Shown here in pieces: positions 7,016 through 17,500 of a stretch of 25,229 bases of DNA (the first letter of the stretch is position 1; each line of letters opens with the position of its first letter). Origin of the DNA: CAZBWE01 sp964495465 (GTDB lineage Bacteria; Planctomycetota; Phycisphaerae; Sedimentisphaerales; Anaerobacaceae); NCBI GenBank assembly GCA_964495465.1, contig CAZBWE010000031.1:1-25229 (forward strand), given 5' to 3'. A program made the translations under genes and the position numbers. The notes beneath the pieces are model-generated. The model was not told where the DNA came from and did not search any database. It was given only the letters and a program-made list of their open reading frames with translations.

Positions 7016-8428
7016 ATGACACCTAAAGATTTTTTCGAGTTCGCAAAAAAAAACAACGCCAAAATGGCTGACTTGAAATTTACCGACCTTCTTGGCGCCT
7101 GGCAGCACTGCACGTTCCCGCTGGATGTATGGGATGAAGGCACATTTGAAGAGGGCGTCGGATTTGACGGCTCGTCAATACGCGGCTGGCAGGGAATTCA
7201 CGTATCAGATATGATGGCGGTGCCAGACCCGAACACGGCGGTGCTCGACCCCTTCTTCAAGGAGCCGATCGTCAGCGTGATAGCTGATATTGTTGACCCG
7301 GTCACAAGGGAAAATTATACACGCGACCCGCGACACATCGCGAGAAAAGGTGCAGCTTATTTGAAACAAACCGGAATAGCTGATACCTGCTATATTGGAC
7401 CGGAGCCGGAATTTTTCATCTTTGACGAGGTCCGCTATGAGCAGAACCAGCACACAGGGATGTATATGATAGATTCCGTCGAGGGCTCGTGGAATACAGC
7501 GAGATTCGAGGAACCAAATCTCGGGTACAAACCGAGCTTCAAGGGCGGCTACTTTCCCGTAAGCCCGACCGACACATACCACAACCTTCGCACCGAGATG
7601 GTGCTTGAGATGATGAAGGTGGGGATTTCTATTGAGGCACACCATCACGAGGTAGCCACAGCCGGACAGGCGGAGATTGATATGCAATTCACAGAGCTGG
7701 TCAAAATGGCCGACCAGTTTATGTGGTATAAGTACATCATCAAGAACGTCGCCAAGAGAAACGGCAAGACAGTAACACTTATGGCAAAGCCGGTATTCCA
7801 GGACAACGGCAGCGGCATGCATACGCATTTCTCTCTGTGGAAAGACGGAAAGCCGCTGTTCGCGGGCAAGGGTTATGCGGGATTGAGTGATATTGGATTA
7901 TTTTCGTGCGGCGGTATGCTGAAGCACGCGCCTGCGATACTGGCATTTGCGGCGCCGACGACCAACTCATATCGTCGTCTTGTGCCGGGCTTCGAGGCGC
8001 CTGTGAATCTTGTAATGAGTGCGCGTAACCGCTCAGCCGGCGTGCGTATTCCGATGTATTCGGAGAGTCCCAAGGCAAAACGTCTTGAGTTTCGCTGTCC
8101 AGACCCGACAGCTAACGGTTATCTGACCTGGACCGCAATGCTTATGGCTGCAATAGATGGGATTAAGAACAAAATAGACCCGGGTGAGCCGTTAGACCGT
8201 GATATCTATGACATGACACCTGAAGAGCTGGCGAAATACCCCAAAACCCCCGGCTCCCTGGCTGAGGCGATTGATGCGATAGAGAAGGACCATAAATTTC
8301 TGCTGGCGGGTGATGTGTTCACTGAAGATGTTATTGAGACGTGGATTAACTGGAAGCGGGAAAAGGAAATAAACGAGATAGCGTTACGGCCGCATCCGCA
8401 TGAGTTTCACTTGTATTACGATAGCTGA
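7016..8428 (+). CDS. glnA: Glutamine synthetase, type I
   Basis: Joins ammonium to glutamate at the cost of ATP, the entry step of nitrogen assimilation. It has 470 residues, the usual length for dodecameric GSI. Visible motifs are FDGSSIRGWQ at 50-59, the metal/glutamate-site segments GPEPEFFIF (128-136) and EAHHHEVATAGQAEID (207-222), the ATP-site KPVFQDNGSGMHTH (258-271), and NRSAGVRIP (338-346). The adenylylation loop is kept: DRDIYDMTPEE with Tyr398 matching Tyr397 of E. coli, which points to the GSI-beta group. The ATG has a GAAAGGA site about 10 bases upstream. It sits 51 bp after the PII gene and 79 bp before gltB. Confidence 0.98.
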   Translation: MTPKDFFEFAKKNNAKMADLKFTDLLGAWQHCTFPLDVWDEGTFEEGVGFDGSSIRGWQGIHVSDMMAVPDPNTAVLDPFFKEPIVSVIADIVDPVTRENYTRDPRHIARKGAAYLKQTGIADTCYIGPEPEFFIFDEVRYEQNQHTGMYMIDSVEGSWNTARFEEPNLGYKPSFKGGYFPVSPTDTYHNLRTEMVLEMMKVGISIEAHHHEVATAGQAEIDMQFTELVKMADQFMWYKYIIKNVAKRNGKTVTLMAKPVFQDNGSGMHTHFSLWKDGKPLFAGKGYAGLSDIGLFSCGGMLKHAPAILAFAAPTTNSYRRLVPGFEAPVNLVMSARNRSAGVRIPMYSESPKAKRLEFRCPDPTANGYLTWTAMLMAAIDGIKNKIDPGEPLDRDIYDMTPEELAKYPKTPGSLAEAIDAIEKDHKFLLAGDVFTEDVIETWINWKREKEINEIALRPHPHEFHLYYDS

Positions 8429-8458
8429 TAGAGTTTATAAACATTTTAATGCTGATAA

Positions 8459-8484
8459 CCGTAATTCACAATGGTAATATACGG
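8459..8484 (+). other. Possible RNA hairpin between glnA and gltB
   Basis: CCGTA-ATT pairs with AAT-A-TACGG, giving 8 bp with one bulged base and a 9-nt loop, followed by CTTTTG. It is too AT-rich and the T-run too short for a strong terminator. It could lower read-through or mark an RNA processing point between glnA and gltB. Weak support. Confidence 0.25.
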
Positions 8485-8507
8485 CTTTTGAATGCTCAGG
8501 ACAAAAT

Positions 8508-11500
8508 ATGTCGGCAGTCCCGTCAAATCAGGGTTTGTATGAATCTCGCCGCGAACACGACGGCTGCGGTATCGGTGCGGTCGTTAACATATCAGGCCGA
8601 CGCGAGCACTCAATTATCGGATATGGCAAACAGATATTGATAAACCTGCATCATCGCGGGGCTACCGGCGCCGATGAAACCACCGGTGATGGTGCAGGTA
8701 TTCTTTTTCAGATTCCACACGAGTTTTTTTTTGCCGAAGCGCAAAAGCTGGGCTTTTCGCTGCCTGCGCCCTGCCAATATGGCGCGGGTATGGTATTCGG
8801 CCCAAAAAACGAAAAGCTCCGGACTGAATGCGATAAGGTCCTCGAAGATTCGATTCGCCATTATAGTATGAAGATCCTCGGCTGGCGGGATGTGCCCTTC
8901 GCAAACAATTGTCTTGGTGACATCGCGCTAACCGCGGAACCATCCATCAGGCAGATTTTCGTCGATGGCGGGGAATTAAAGAACGAAGCACTGGAGCGAC
9001 GTCTGTACTTGGCGCGAAGACGAGCTGAAAGATTAGTCAGGGAAAAATTCGGCGATAAAGGCGCGGATTTCTATATAACTTCGCTTTCCTGCAGGACAAT
9101 CTGCTACAAGGGTATGTTTATGGCCTGGCAGTTATTTGCCTATTACCCCGACCTCGCAGATGAGCGTGTTAATTCGGCCTTTGCTATTGTCCACCAGCGC
9201 TACAGCACCAACACCTTTCCGAACTGGCGTCTTGCTCAGCCGTTTCGGTGCATAGCTCATAACGGCGAGATAAATACGCTCAGCGGCAATCGCAACTGGA
9301 TGCGGGCCCGACAGACAAATATGACCAGTGAATTATTCAGTGAGAATATCAGCGATTTGTTTCCGGTTTTGACCCCTGAGATGAGTGATTCCGCCTGTTT
9401 TGACAGCACGCTTGAGCTTCTTGTCCGAGCCGGCCGAAGTATGCCCCACGCAATGATGATGATGATACCAGAGGCCTTCGGGCCAAAGTATCATATCAGC
9501 ACGGACAAGCGCGCATTTTACGAATATCATTCTTCGATAATGGAGCCGTGGGACGGCCCAGCAGCTATGGTATTTACGGACGGTCGGCTTATCGGCGGCA
9601 CCCTCGACCGCAACGGCCTGAGACCCTGCCGATACATAGTTACAACTGACGGCCTGGCTATTCTTGCCAGCGAAGCGGGCGTAGTGGAATTGCCGCCCGA
9701 AAAGATTCGCAGAAAAGGCCGTCTGAGACCCGGCCGTATGTTTCTGGTTGATATAGTCGAAGGGAGAATAATTACCGACAACGAGGTGAAGAGCAGGGTC
9801 GCACGACAGAAAACCTACCGCAGATGGCTGGAGGAGAACAGAATCGAGCTTCGCGGCCTGTTCGATGCGCCAAAACTCGTTAAGAGTAATACTGAAACCA
9901 TAGCGCAGAGAATGCGGGTCTTCGGTTATACGCGTGAAGAGCTAAAGATGATTTTGACGCCGATGGCGGTCAACGGACAGGAGCCGATCGGCTCAATGGG
10001 CAACGACACACCACTGGCTGTTTTGTCTGATAAACCAAAACTGCTGTTCAATTACTTCAAGCAGCTCTTCGCCCAGGTAACCAATCCCGCAATCGACCCG
10101 CTTCGCGAAGGACTGGTTATGAGCTTGATGACGTTCACGGGCAGAAAAAGAAACATCCTCGAAGAAACCCCACAGCATTGCAGGCAACTGAAGCTGCCGC
10201 ATCCGATTCTTACCAATGAAGATATTGAACGGCTGCGCTCTGTTAATCGCGACGACTTTAAGGTTGCTGCTGTTTCGGCGGTTTTCAATGCTGATTCTTC
10301 GGACCCTGCCGAAAGTCTTCAGTGCAGCTTGCATTCTCTGGTCGATGATGCGGAAAACGCCGTCAAGGATGGTGCCTCATTAGTTATCATCAGCGACCGT
10401 AATATTTCGCAGACGATGGCGCCGATTCCATCGCTTCTGGCAACGGCTGCCGTGCACCATGGACTGCTTAATCGCGGCCTCCGCGGCCAGGCCGGATTGA
10501 TTGTCGAAAGCGGCGAGCCAAGAGAGGTTATGCACTTTTGCCTATTATGCGGCTATGGCGCCAATGCCGTTAATCCATATCTGGCATTTGAAGCTCTTGA
10601 CCTGCTGCAGCAACAAGGTGATTTGCCTGAAAAAATGGAGCCGGTTCAAATAGCAGACAACTACATTGCCGCCATTAAAAAAGGTATCCTGAAAACTATC
10701 AGTAAAATGGGAATCTCAACGCTCCGCAGCTATACCGCAGCCCAGCTATTCGAAGCAATCGGGCTGAACCGGCCGGTCATCGACGAATACTTCACCGGCA
10801 CCAGCTCACGAATCGGCGGAATCGGGCTTAAGAAAATCGCGCTCGAAGCAATCGCAAGATATAAATCGGCTTTTGAGCAGCGCCCCGCTGGGGCGCTTGA
10901 GCTGGATTTTGGCGGTGAATATCATTTCAGACACGAAGGCGAGAGACATCTCTGGAATCCCACTACGGTCTCGAAATTGCAGCACGCCGTGATGTATGAC
11001 GATGCGGATGCATACGCAGATTATGCGGCGGCTGTAAATGAACAATCACAAAACCTTTGCACCCTGCGAGGGCTGTTCGAGTTTACCGAAGGCCGGGCGG
11101 TGCCGATTGAGGAGGTCGAACCAGCCGGCGAGATTGTCAAAAGGTTCTGCACAGGCGCTATGAGTCACGGCTCAATCAGCAAAGAAGCGCACGAGTGTCT
11201 CGCAATTGCGATGAACCGCATCGGCGCTATGAGCAATACCGGCGAAGGCGGTGAAGACCCGTCACGATATACACCTGAAGACAACGGCGACAATAAAAAC
11301 TGTGCTATCAAGCAGATCGCCAGCGGCAGGTTCGGCGTAACGATAAATTATCTTGCCCACGCAAAGGAGCTTCAGATAAAGATTGCCCAGGGTGCAAAGC
11401 CGGGCGAAGGCGGCCAATTGCCCGGACACAAAGTTACCGATGAAATCGCAAAATTGCGATACTCGACACCGGGTGTAACACTTATATCGCCGCCTCCTCA

Positions 11501-13058
11501 TCACGATATATATTCGATTGAGGACCTGGCACAGCTTATATACGACCTCAAGTGCAGTAATCCGGAAGCAAAGGTCTCTGTCAAGCTCGTCGCAGAGGTC
11601 GGCGTCGGCACGATTGCCGCAGGGGTAGCGAAAGGCAACGCCGACGAGGTTCTCATCAGCGGCCACGATGGAGGAACCGGTGCAAGTCCGCTGTCATCCA
11701 TCAAACATACCGGCTGTCCCTGGGAGCTCGGTTTGGCAGAGACCCAGCAGGTTCTTGTGATGAACCGCTTACGCAGCAGGATAAGAATTCAGGTTGACGG
11801 CCAGATAAAAACCGGCAGAGATGTCGTTGTGGCCGGGCTTTTAGGGGCCGAGCAGTTCGGTTTCGGCACCGCCGCACTCGTTGCGATTGGCTGCACTCTT
11901 TTGCGTAAATGTCACGAAGGGACGTGTGCCTTTGGAATCGCCACACAAGACCCAGAGCTGCGAAAGAGATTCAAAGGGAAGCCCGAATATGTCCGGAGAT
12001 TTATGTTTTTCGTTGCCGAGGAGGTGCGCCGGATTATGGCACAGCTCGGCATAAGAGCATTCGAGGATTTAATCGGCAGAGTCGAGCGGCTGCAGACTAC
12101 TAAAGCAATCGACCACTACAAGGCAAAAGGGCTCGACTTTTCCACTATCTTTCACCAGCCCCGGACCGATGACAAAAGCAAACTCCGGCTAAGCCAGGCC
12201 CAGCCGAATAAGCTCGAGGACCATCTCGACTGGCAGATCCTAAAAAAAGCCGAAGCCGCTATTGAGAAAAAGAAAAAAACCAAAATCGAAATGCCGATTC
12301 GCAATATCAACCGCACAGTTGGTGCAATCTTGAGCAATCGCATAATTCTCAAACACGGCCCTAAAGGTTTGCCCGACGGCACACTGGAAATTGTCCTGTG
12401 CGGCTCGGCAGGGCAGAGCTTCGGCGCTTTTTTGGCGCCGGGTATAACGCTTCGGCTGAACGGTGAAAGCAACGATTATCTTGGCAAGGGACTCTCCGGC
12501 GGCAGAATCATCGTCCAGACGCCTGCTCAATCGCCGTTTATGGCACACGAGAATATTATCGCGGGCAATACTCTACTTTACGGCGCAACTTCCGGCGAGG
12601 TCTTTATCAACGGGGTGGCCGGCGAGCGTTTTGCGGTCCGTAACAGCGGGGCGACAGCCGTTGTCGAAGGCCTTGGCGACCACGGGTGTGAATATATGAC
12701 AGGCGGACTGGTCGTCGTCCTCGGCCAAACGGGCTATAATTTCGCCGCTGGTATGAGCGGCGGCATTGCGTATGTCTTTGATGAAGCTCAATTGTTTGAT
12801 ACACTTTGCAACCTTGATATGGTCGAGCTGCAAAATGTCTGGCGGCAGAAGGATAAAGACCTGCTCTATAATTTAATTCAACGACATCTGAAATGGACCA
12901 ATAGCGCACGGGCACGTCAAATTTTGGACGCCTACGCTGATATGGTCGGAAAGTTCGTAAAGGTTATCCCAATAGATTATCAAAAAGCCCTTGAACAAAT
13001 CAGAGCGGCTGAACGGCGTGACACAGAAACAACTCCTGCAACCGAAGAGGTCTTCTAA
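8508..13058 (+). CDS. gltB: Glutamate synthase large (alpha) subunit
   Basis: Takes the amide of glutamine onto 2-oxoglutarate to make glutamate. At 1516 residues it has the normal length. The class-II amidotransferase domain starts at Cys20 (REHDGCGIGAVV), so a 19-residue propeptide is expected to be removed to expose the catalytic Cys. A central linker domain, the FMN/synthase barrel (for example GEGGEDPSRY and ISGHDGGTGASPLSSIKH) and the C-terminal glutamine-rich beta-helix domain follow. The 3Fe-4S ligands are Cys1129, Cys1135 and Cys1140, in the C-x5-C-x4-C pattern CTLLRKCHEGTC. ATG 8508 has an AGGA about 10 bases upstream. The stop overlaps the gltD start as TAATG, which implies translational coupling. 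Confidence 0.98.
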   Translation: MSAVPSNQGLYESRREHDGCGIGAVVNISGRREHSIIGYGKQILINLHHRGATGADETTGDGAGILFQIPHEFFFAEAQKLGFSLPAPCQYGAGMVFGPKNEKLRTECDKVLEDSIRHYSMKILGWRDVPFANNCLGDIALTAEPSIRQIFVDGGELKNEALERRLYLARRRAERLVREKFGDKGADFYITSLSCRTICYKGMFMAWQLFAYYPDLADERVNSAFAIVHQRYSTNTFPNWRLAQPFRCIAHNGEINTLSGNRNWMRARQTNMTSELFSENISDLFPVLTPEMSDSACFDSTLELLVRAGRSMPHAMMMMIPEAFGPKYHISTDKRAFYEYHSSIMEPWDGPAAMVFTDGRLIGGTLDRNGLRPCRYIVTTDGLAILASEAGVVELPPEKIRRKGRLRPGRMFLVDIVEGRIITDNEVKSRVARQKTYRRWLEENRIELRGLFDAPKLVKSNTETIAQRMRVFGYTREELKMILTPMAVNGQEPIGSMGNDTPLAVLSDKPKLLFNYFKQLFAQVTNPAIDPLREGLVMSLMTFTGRKRNILEETPQHCRQLKLPHPILTNEDIERLRSVNRDDFKVAAVSAVFNADSSDPAESLQCSLHSLVDDAENAVKDGASLVIISDRNISQTMAPIPSLLATAAVHHGLLNRGLRGQAGLIVESGEPREVMHFCLLCGYGANAVNPYLAFEALDLLQQQGDLPEKMEPVQIADNYIAAIKKGILKTISKMGISTLRSYTAAQLFEAIGLNRPVIDEYFTGTSSRIGGIGLKKIALEAIARYKSAFEQRPAGALELDFGGEYHFRHEGERHLWNPTTVSKLQHAVMYDDADAYADYAAAVNEQSQNLCTLRGLFEFTEGRAVPIEEVEPAGEIVKRFCTGAMSHGSISKEAHECLAIAMNRIGAMSNTGEGGEDPSRYTPEDNGDNKNCAIKQIASGRFGVTINYLAHAKELQIKIAQGAKPGEGGQLPGHKVTDEIAKLRYSTPGVTLISPPPHHDIYSIEDLAQLIYDLKCSNPEAKVSVKLVAEVGVGTIAAGVAKGNADEVLISGHDGGTGASPLSSIKHTGCPWELGLAETQQVLVMNRLRSRIRIQVDGQIKTGRDVVVAGLLGAEQFGFGTAALVAIGCTLLRKCHEGTCAFGIATQDPELRKRFKGKPEYVRRFMFFVAEEVRRIMAQLGIRAFEDLIGRVERLQTTKAIDHYKAKGLDFSTIFHQPRTDDKSKLRLSQAQPNKLEDHLDWQILKKAEAAIEKKKKTKIEMPIRNINRTVGAILSNRIILKHGPKGLPDGTLEIVLCGSAGQSFGAFLAPGITLRLNGESNDYLGKGLSGGRIIVQTPAQSPFMAHENIIAGNTLLYGATSGEVFINGVAGERFAVRNSGATAVVEGLGDHGCEYMTGGLVVVLGQTGYNFAAGMSGGIAYVFDEAQLFDTLCNLDMVELQNVWRQKDKDLLYNLIQRHLKWTNSARARQILDAYADMVGKFVKVIPIDYQKALEQIRAAERRDTETTPATEEVF
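10879..10897. repeat. GC-rich perfect inverted repeat inside gltB
   Basis: AGCGCCCC-GCT-GGGGCGCT: 8-bp arms around 3 bases, encoding about QRPAGAL of GltB (residues 791-797) in the linker before the FMN domain. It stands out against its moderate-GC surroundings. It may be a small palindromic insert or chance; from memory the surrounding protein does not look clearly longer than in relatives. Confidence 0.4.
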
Positions 13059-14473
13059 TGGGTGAGATAAAGGGTTTTCTAAAATATAAACGTCAGGATG
13101 TCGGACATCGACCGGCTCAGCAGCGGATAATGGACTTTGAAGAATTGCTCCTGCCGCTGACTCCGGACCAGCTCCGTCAGCAGGCCGCCCGCTGTATGGA
13201 CTGCGGAATACCTTTCTGCCACGGTGTGGGCTGTCCTTTGAGAAACTGCATCCCCGATTTCAACGAGCTTGTTTATAAAAACCGCTGGCAGCAGGCCTGC
13301 GAATTGCTGCATTCGACAAATAACTTTCCGGAAATTACTGCCCGAGTTTGCCCGGCTCCCTGTGAAACCGCCTGCACTTTGTATGTAAGTGATGAGCCGG
13401 TCCTGATTAGGCACATCGAGTTTCAAATTGTCGAACGCGGCTTTGAGCAGGGCTGGATTAAACCTCAGCCGCCCGCAGAAAAAACCGGCAAGCGGGTCGC
13501 GGTAGTCGGCTCCGGCCCGGCAGGCCTTGCCGCTGCCCAGCAGCTTGCACGGGCAGGACACGAAGTAGTTGTCTTTGAAAAAGATGAAAAAATCGGCGGG
13601 CTGCTTCGTTATGGAATACCCGATTTCAAGCTGGGCAAAAACATTATAGACCGGCGGCTAAAACAGCTCTCTGCCGAAGGGGTCAAGTTTCAAACCGGTG
13701 TGGAAGTCGGACTGGATATTTCAAGCCGTTATCTGCGAAAGATGTTTGATGGTGTGTGCCTGACGATGGGGGCCGGCAAGCCAAGAGACCTTAATATACC
13801 GGGCAGGGGATATGAAAACATCGTATTTGCTATGGAATACCTGTCTTTGCAAAACAAGCTTTGCTCCAGCGAGCTGTTGGATGAAACAAAAATAATCACA
13901 GCCAAGAATAAAGTTGTGGTCGTAGTAGGCGGGGGCGATACCGGCAGCGACTGCGTCGGAACCGCCCGTCGGCAGGGTGCAAAACAGATATATCAACTGG
14001 AGATATTGCCAAAGCCGCCAGACACCCGACCACCCGATACGCCCTGGCCGATGTGGCCGAGAATTATGCGAACCTCATCATCCCACGAGGAGGGCTGTGA
14101 ACGGCTCTGGAGCGTTATGACGAAAAAGTTTTCGGGCGTCGAGGTCCGGGTCAGTCAGCTGGAGTGCTGCAGAGTGGAATGGATAAGAAAAGCCGACAAG
14201 TGGCAGATAAAGGAACTGCAGGGCACTGATTTTATTATTCCGGCGGACCTGGTAATTCTTGCTCTCGGCTTCGAGCATGTCGCGCATGATGGTCTCGTAA
14301 AGGATTTGGGATTGAAGCTCGACGACCAAGGCAATGTGAAAGTGGACAATTACAAAACCAGTGAGCCGTGGGTATTCGCCGCAGGGGACTCGGTTAATGG
14401 GGCATCGTTGGTAGTAAGCGCCATAAACAGCGGCAGGCAGGCAGCAGCCGCTATCGACCGATGGCTTAAGTAA
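13058..14473 (+). CDS. gltD: Glutamate synthase small (beta) subunit
   Basis: A 471-residue partner of GltB that passes electrons from NAD(P)H through FAD and Fe-S clusters to the large subunit. The N-terminal Fe-S region has Cys46, 49, 54, 59 and 64, and Cys98, 102 and 106 (CPAPCETAC). The FAD Rossmann motif is VAVVGSGPAGLAAA at 147-160, followed by GGLLRYGIPDFKL. A second nucleotide-binding motif, VVVVGGGDTGSDCVGTARR, starts near 286, and the C-terminal FAD segment ends in VFAAGD. Its ATG shares one base with the gltB stop. Specificity for NADPH or NADH cannot be read safely. Confidence 0.97.
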   Translation: MGEIKGFLKYKRQDVGHRPAQQRIMDFEELLLPLTPDQLRQQAARCMDCGIPFCHGVGCPLRNCIPDFNELVYKNRWQQACELLHSTNNFPEITARVCPAPCETACTLYVSDEPVLIRHIEFQIVERGFEQGWIKPQPPAEKTGKRVAVVGSGPAGLAAAQQLARAGHEVVVFEKDEKIGGLLRYGIPDFKLGKNIIDRRLKQLSAEGVKFQTGVEVGLDISSRYLRKMFDGVCLTMGAGKPRDLNIPGRGYENIVFAMEYLSLQNKLCSSELLDETKIITAKNKVVVVVGGGDTGSDCVGTARRQGAKQIYQLEILPKPPDTRPPDTPWPMWPRIMRTSSSHEEGCERLWSVMTKKFSGVEVRVSQLECCRVEWIRKADKWQIKELQGTDFIIPADLVILALGFEHVAHDGLVKDLGLKLDDQGNVKVDNYKTSEPWVFAAGDSVNGASLVVSAINSGRQAAAAIDRWLK

Positions 14474-14481
14474 CACGGCCA

Positions 14482-14539
14482 TACCCTCGACTTCGCTCGG
14501 GACGGGCCTGGGCGGGGTTCACGGGCTCTACGCCCGTGA
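14482..14539. repeat. Intergenic inverted-repeat element between gltD and carB
   Basis: The 82-bp gap holds two GC-rich structured parts. One is an imperfect inverted segment, CCCTCGACTTCGCTCGGG (about 14484-14501). The other is a perfect 8-bp hairpin, TCACGGGC-TCTAC-GCCCGTGA (14519-14539). No T-run follows, so it does not look like a simple terminator. It ends 16 bases before the carB ATG, next to the AAAGGA ribosome site. It resembles dispersed intergenic repeats (REP-like), but one copy in the window cannot prove that. It could also tune carBA expression or message stability. Confidence 0.5.
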
Positions 14540-14555
14540 TACAGCAAAGGAATTT

Positions 14556-17500
14556 ATGCCGAAACGCAAGGACATCCATAAGATTTTGATAATAGGTTCC
14601 GGGCCTATAGTTATAGGCCAGGCCTGCGAATTCGATTATTCCGGCGCTCAGGCCTGTAAAGTTCTAAAAAAAGAGGGTTTCAAAGTCATTCTCGTCAACA
14701 GTAATCCCGCCACGATAATGACGGACCCCGAGCTTGCCCACCGGACATACATCGAGCCGATTACGCCGGAAATTGTTGAGAAGATAATCCGCAAAGAAAA
14801 ACCGGATACGCTCCTGCCTACGCTCGGCGGACAAACCGGATTAAACACCGCTGTAGCATTAGCTGAAAGCGGTGTATTAAAAAAATATAACGTCCAACTC
14901 ATCGGCGCAAAGCTGCCGACAATCAAAAAGGCGGAAGAAAGAGACCGCTTCAAAAAAATCATAGAACAAGCAGGCCTGCAGGTTCCAAAAAGCGGATACG
15001 CACATTCCTGGGAGCAGGCAAAGAAAATATTAAAATTCGTCGGCTTTCCTGCTATTATCCGCCCCTCATATACATTAGGCGGCACAGGCGGAAACATCGC
15101 CTATAATGCCGAGGAGTATGAGGAATATATCCACTGGGGTCTTAATCTCAGCCCTGCAAACCAGGTCCTTATCGAAGAATCCGTTGTCGGCTGGAAGGAA
15201 TACGAGCTTGAGGTGATGAGAGATAAAAAGGACAACGTCGTCATTGTCTGCTCCATCGAAAATCTCGATCCCATGGGCATCCATACCGGCGACAGCATCA
15301 CCGTTGCCCCCGCCCAGACGCTCACCGACAAGGAATACCAGATAATGCGCGACGCCTCGCTTAAGATTATGAGGGCCATCGGAGTGGAGACAGGCGGTTC
15401 CAACATTCAGTTTGCAGTCAATCCTGATAACGGCAAGCTATATGTAATTGAAATGAATCCGCGGGTCTCACGAAGCTCAGCGCTTGCATCGAAGGCGACC
15501 GGCTTCCCCATTGCCAAAATCGCTTCCCTGCTTGCGGTTGGCTATACTCTCGATGAGATCCCGAACGATATTACCAAAAAAACACCTGCCTGTTTTGAGC
15601 CGACCATCGATTACTGTGTCGTCAAATGGCCGCGTTTTACTTTTGAGAAGTTCCCGAATACCAACCCTGAACTAACCGTGCAGATGAAATCGGTCGGCGA
15701 GGCAATGGCCATTGGAAGGACTTTCAAAGAGGCACTGCAAAAGGCCATAAGGTCTCTTGAGATTGACCGCTATTCTCTTGACAGAAAGCACATTGGCGAT
15801 GAAATTTCTATGACGAAGCTTAAACAGAAACTGCGGACAAACTGCTGGGACAAAATCTGGTATATTGCAGAGGCCTTTAGAAAAAAAATGTCCGCCGGGG
15901 AAATCTTTTCTCTTACGAAAATTGACCCCTGGTTTCTCAATAACATAAAAGATATTGTCCAGCTCGAAGAAAAAATCAAAGCCGCTGGTCTTGCAAAGCT
16001 CCCGGCAGGACTGCCGGGCAGCACTTTGCGAAAGATTAAGGAATACGGCTTCAGCGACAAATACTTAGCATCAATTCTGAATACAGAGGAATCGAAGTTT
16101 CGCAGGCACCGGCAGACGCTCGGAATAAATGCGGTTTACAAAACAGTCGATACCTGCGGCGCCGAATTCGAGGCCTCGACCCCTTATCTTTATTCGACAT
16201 ACGAATCAGAATGTGAAGCCAACCCGACCAAAAGAAAAAAGGTCATTATTCTTGGCGGAGGACCCAACCGCATCGGCCAGGGAATAGAATTCGATTATTG
16301 CTGTGTCCACGCAGCATTCGCACTGAAAGAGATTGGCATCGAATCGATAATGGTCAACTGCAACCCCGAAACAGTCAGCACCGACTACGATACATCGGAC
16401 CGGTTGTATTTTGAGCCGCTAACCTTCGAAGATGTGATGACTATCGTCGAAAAGGAAAATCCCGATGGCGTAATCGTGCAGTTTGGCGGACAGACACCGC
16501 TGAAACTGGCGGTGCCGCTGGAAAAAGCCGGAGTAAAAATAATCGGCACTTCTCCCGACAGCATCGACCGCGCTGAAGACCGCAAACGATTCAATCGCCT
16601 GGTAAAAAAGCTCAAACTGCGCCAGCCCGCAAGCGGAACGGCAACAACATACGAAGAAACCTTTAAAATGGCAGAAAAGCTGGGCTATCCGCTGTTGATT
16701 CGTCCTTCATTTGTGCTTGGCGGAAGAGCAATGCAGATTGTATATGACCATAAGAAACTAAAGGATTGCGTTGAAGAGGCAATAGAGGCCTCCGGCGAGC
16801 ACCCGATTTTGATAGATAAGTTTCTCAACGATGCTATCGAGTTAGACGTCGATGCAATAAGCGACGGCAGGACAGTTGTAATTGGCGGAATAATGGAGCA
16901 TATCGAGGAAGCAGGAGTTCACTCCGGCGATAGCGCCTGTTCACTGCCGCCCGTTTCGATTGGTAAAAAAATCATAGAGGAGGTTAAAAGACAGGCAAAA
17001 TTGTTGGCTCTGGAATTAAAGGTCAAGGGACTCATAAACATCCAGATGGCAATCAAAGACGGGAAAGTATATATCCTCGAAGTCAATCCTCGCGCTTCCC
17101 GGACTATTCCTTTCGTCAGCAAGTCAATCGGCATTCCTCTTGCCAAGCTGGCGGCGAAGGTGATGACAGGGTTGACGCTAAAAGAGCTGAAATTCACTAA
17201 AGAAGTGCATCGCAGCTACTTTTGCGTAAAGGAGGCGGTATTTCCATTCATCAAATTCCCCGGCACGGATACGCTTTTAGGCCCGGAGATGCTCTCGACC
17301 GGTGAAGTAATGGGAATCTCCAACGACTTTGGAACCGCCTTTGCAAAATCACAGATTGCCGCCGGAAACACCCTGCCTATCCGGCAGGACTGCCGGAGCA
17401 ATGTCTTTTTCAGTGTTCAAGACAATGATAAACCAAAGGCCGTTGATATAGCACGCAAGTTACATCAGATGGGCTTTAAGATTATTGCAACAAAAGGCAC

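Noticed and set aside
13515..13532. CCGGCAGGCCTTGCCG in gltD, similar to the carB palindrome
   Set aside because: It encodes the conserved GSGPAGLAAA FAD motif, so protein constraint explains it.
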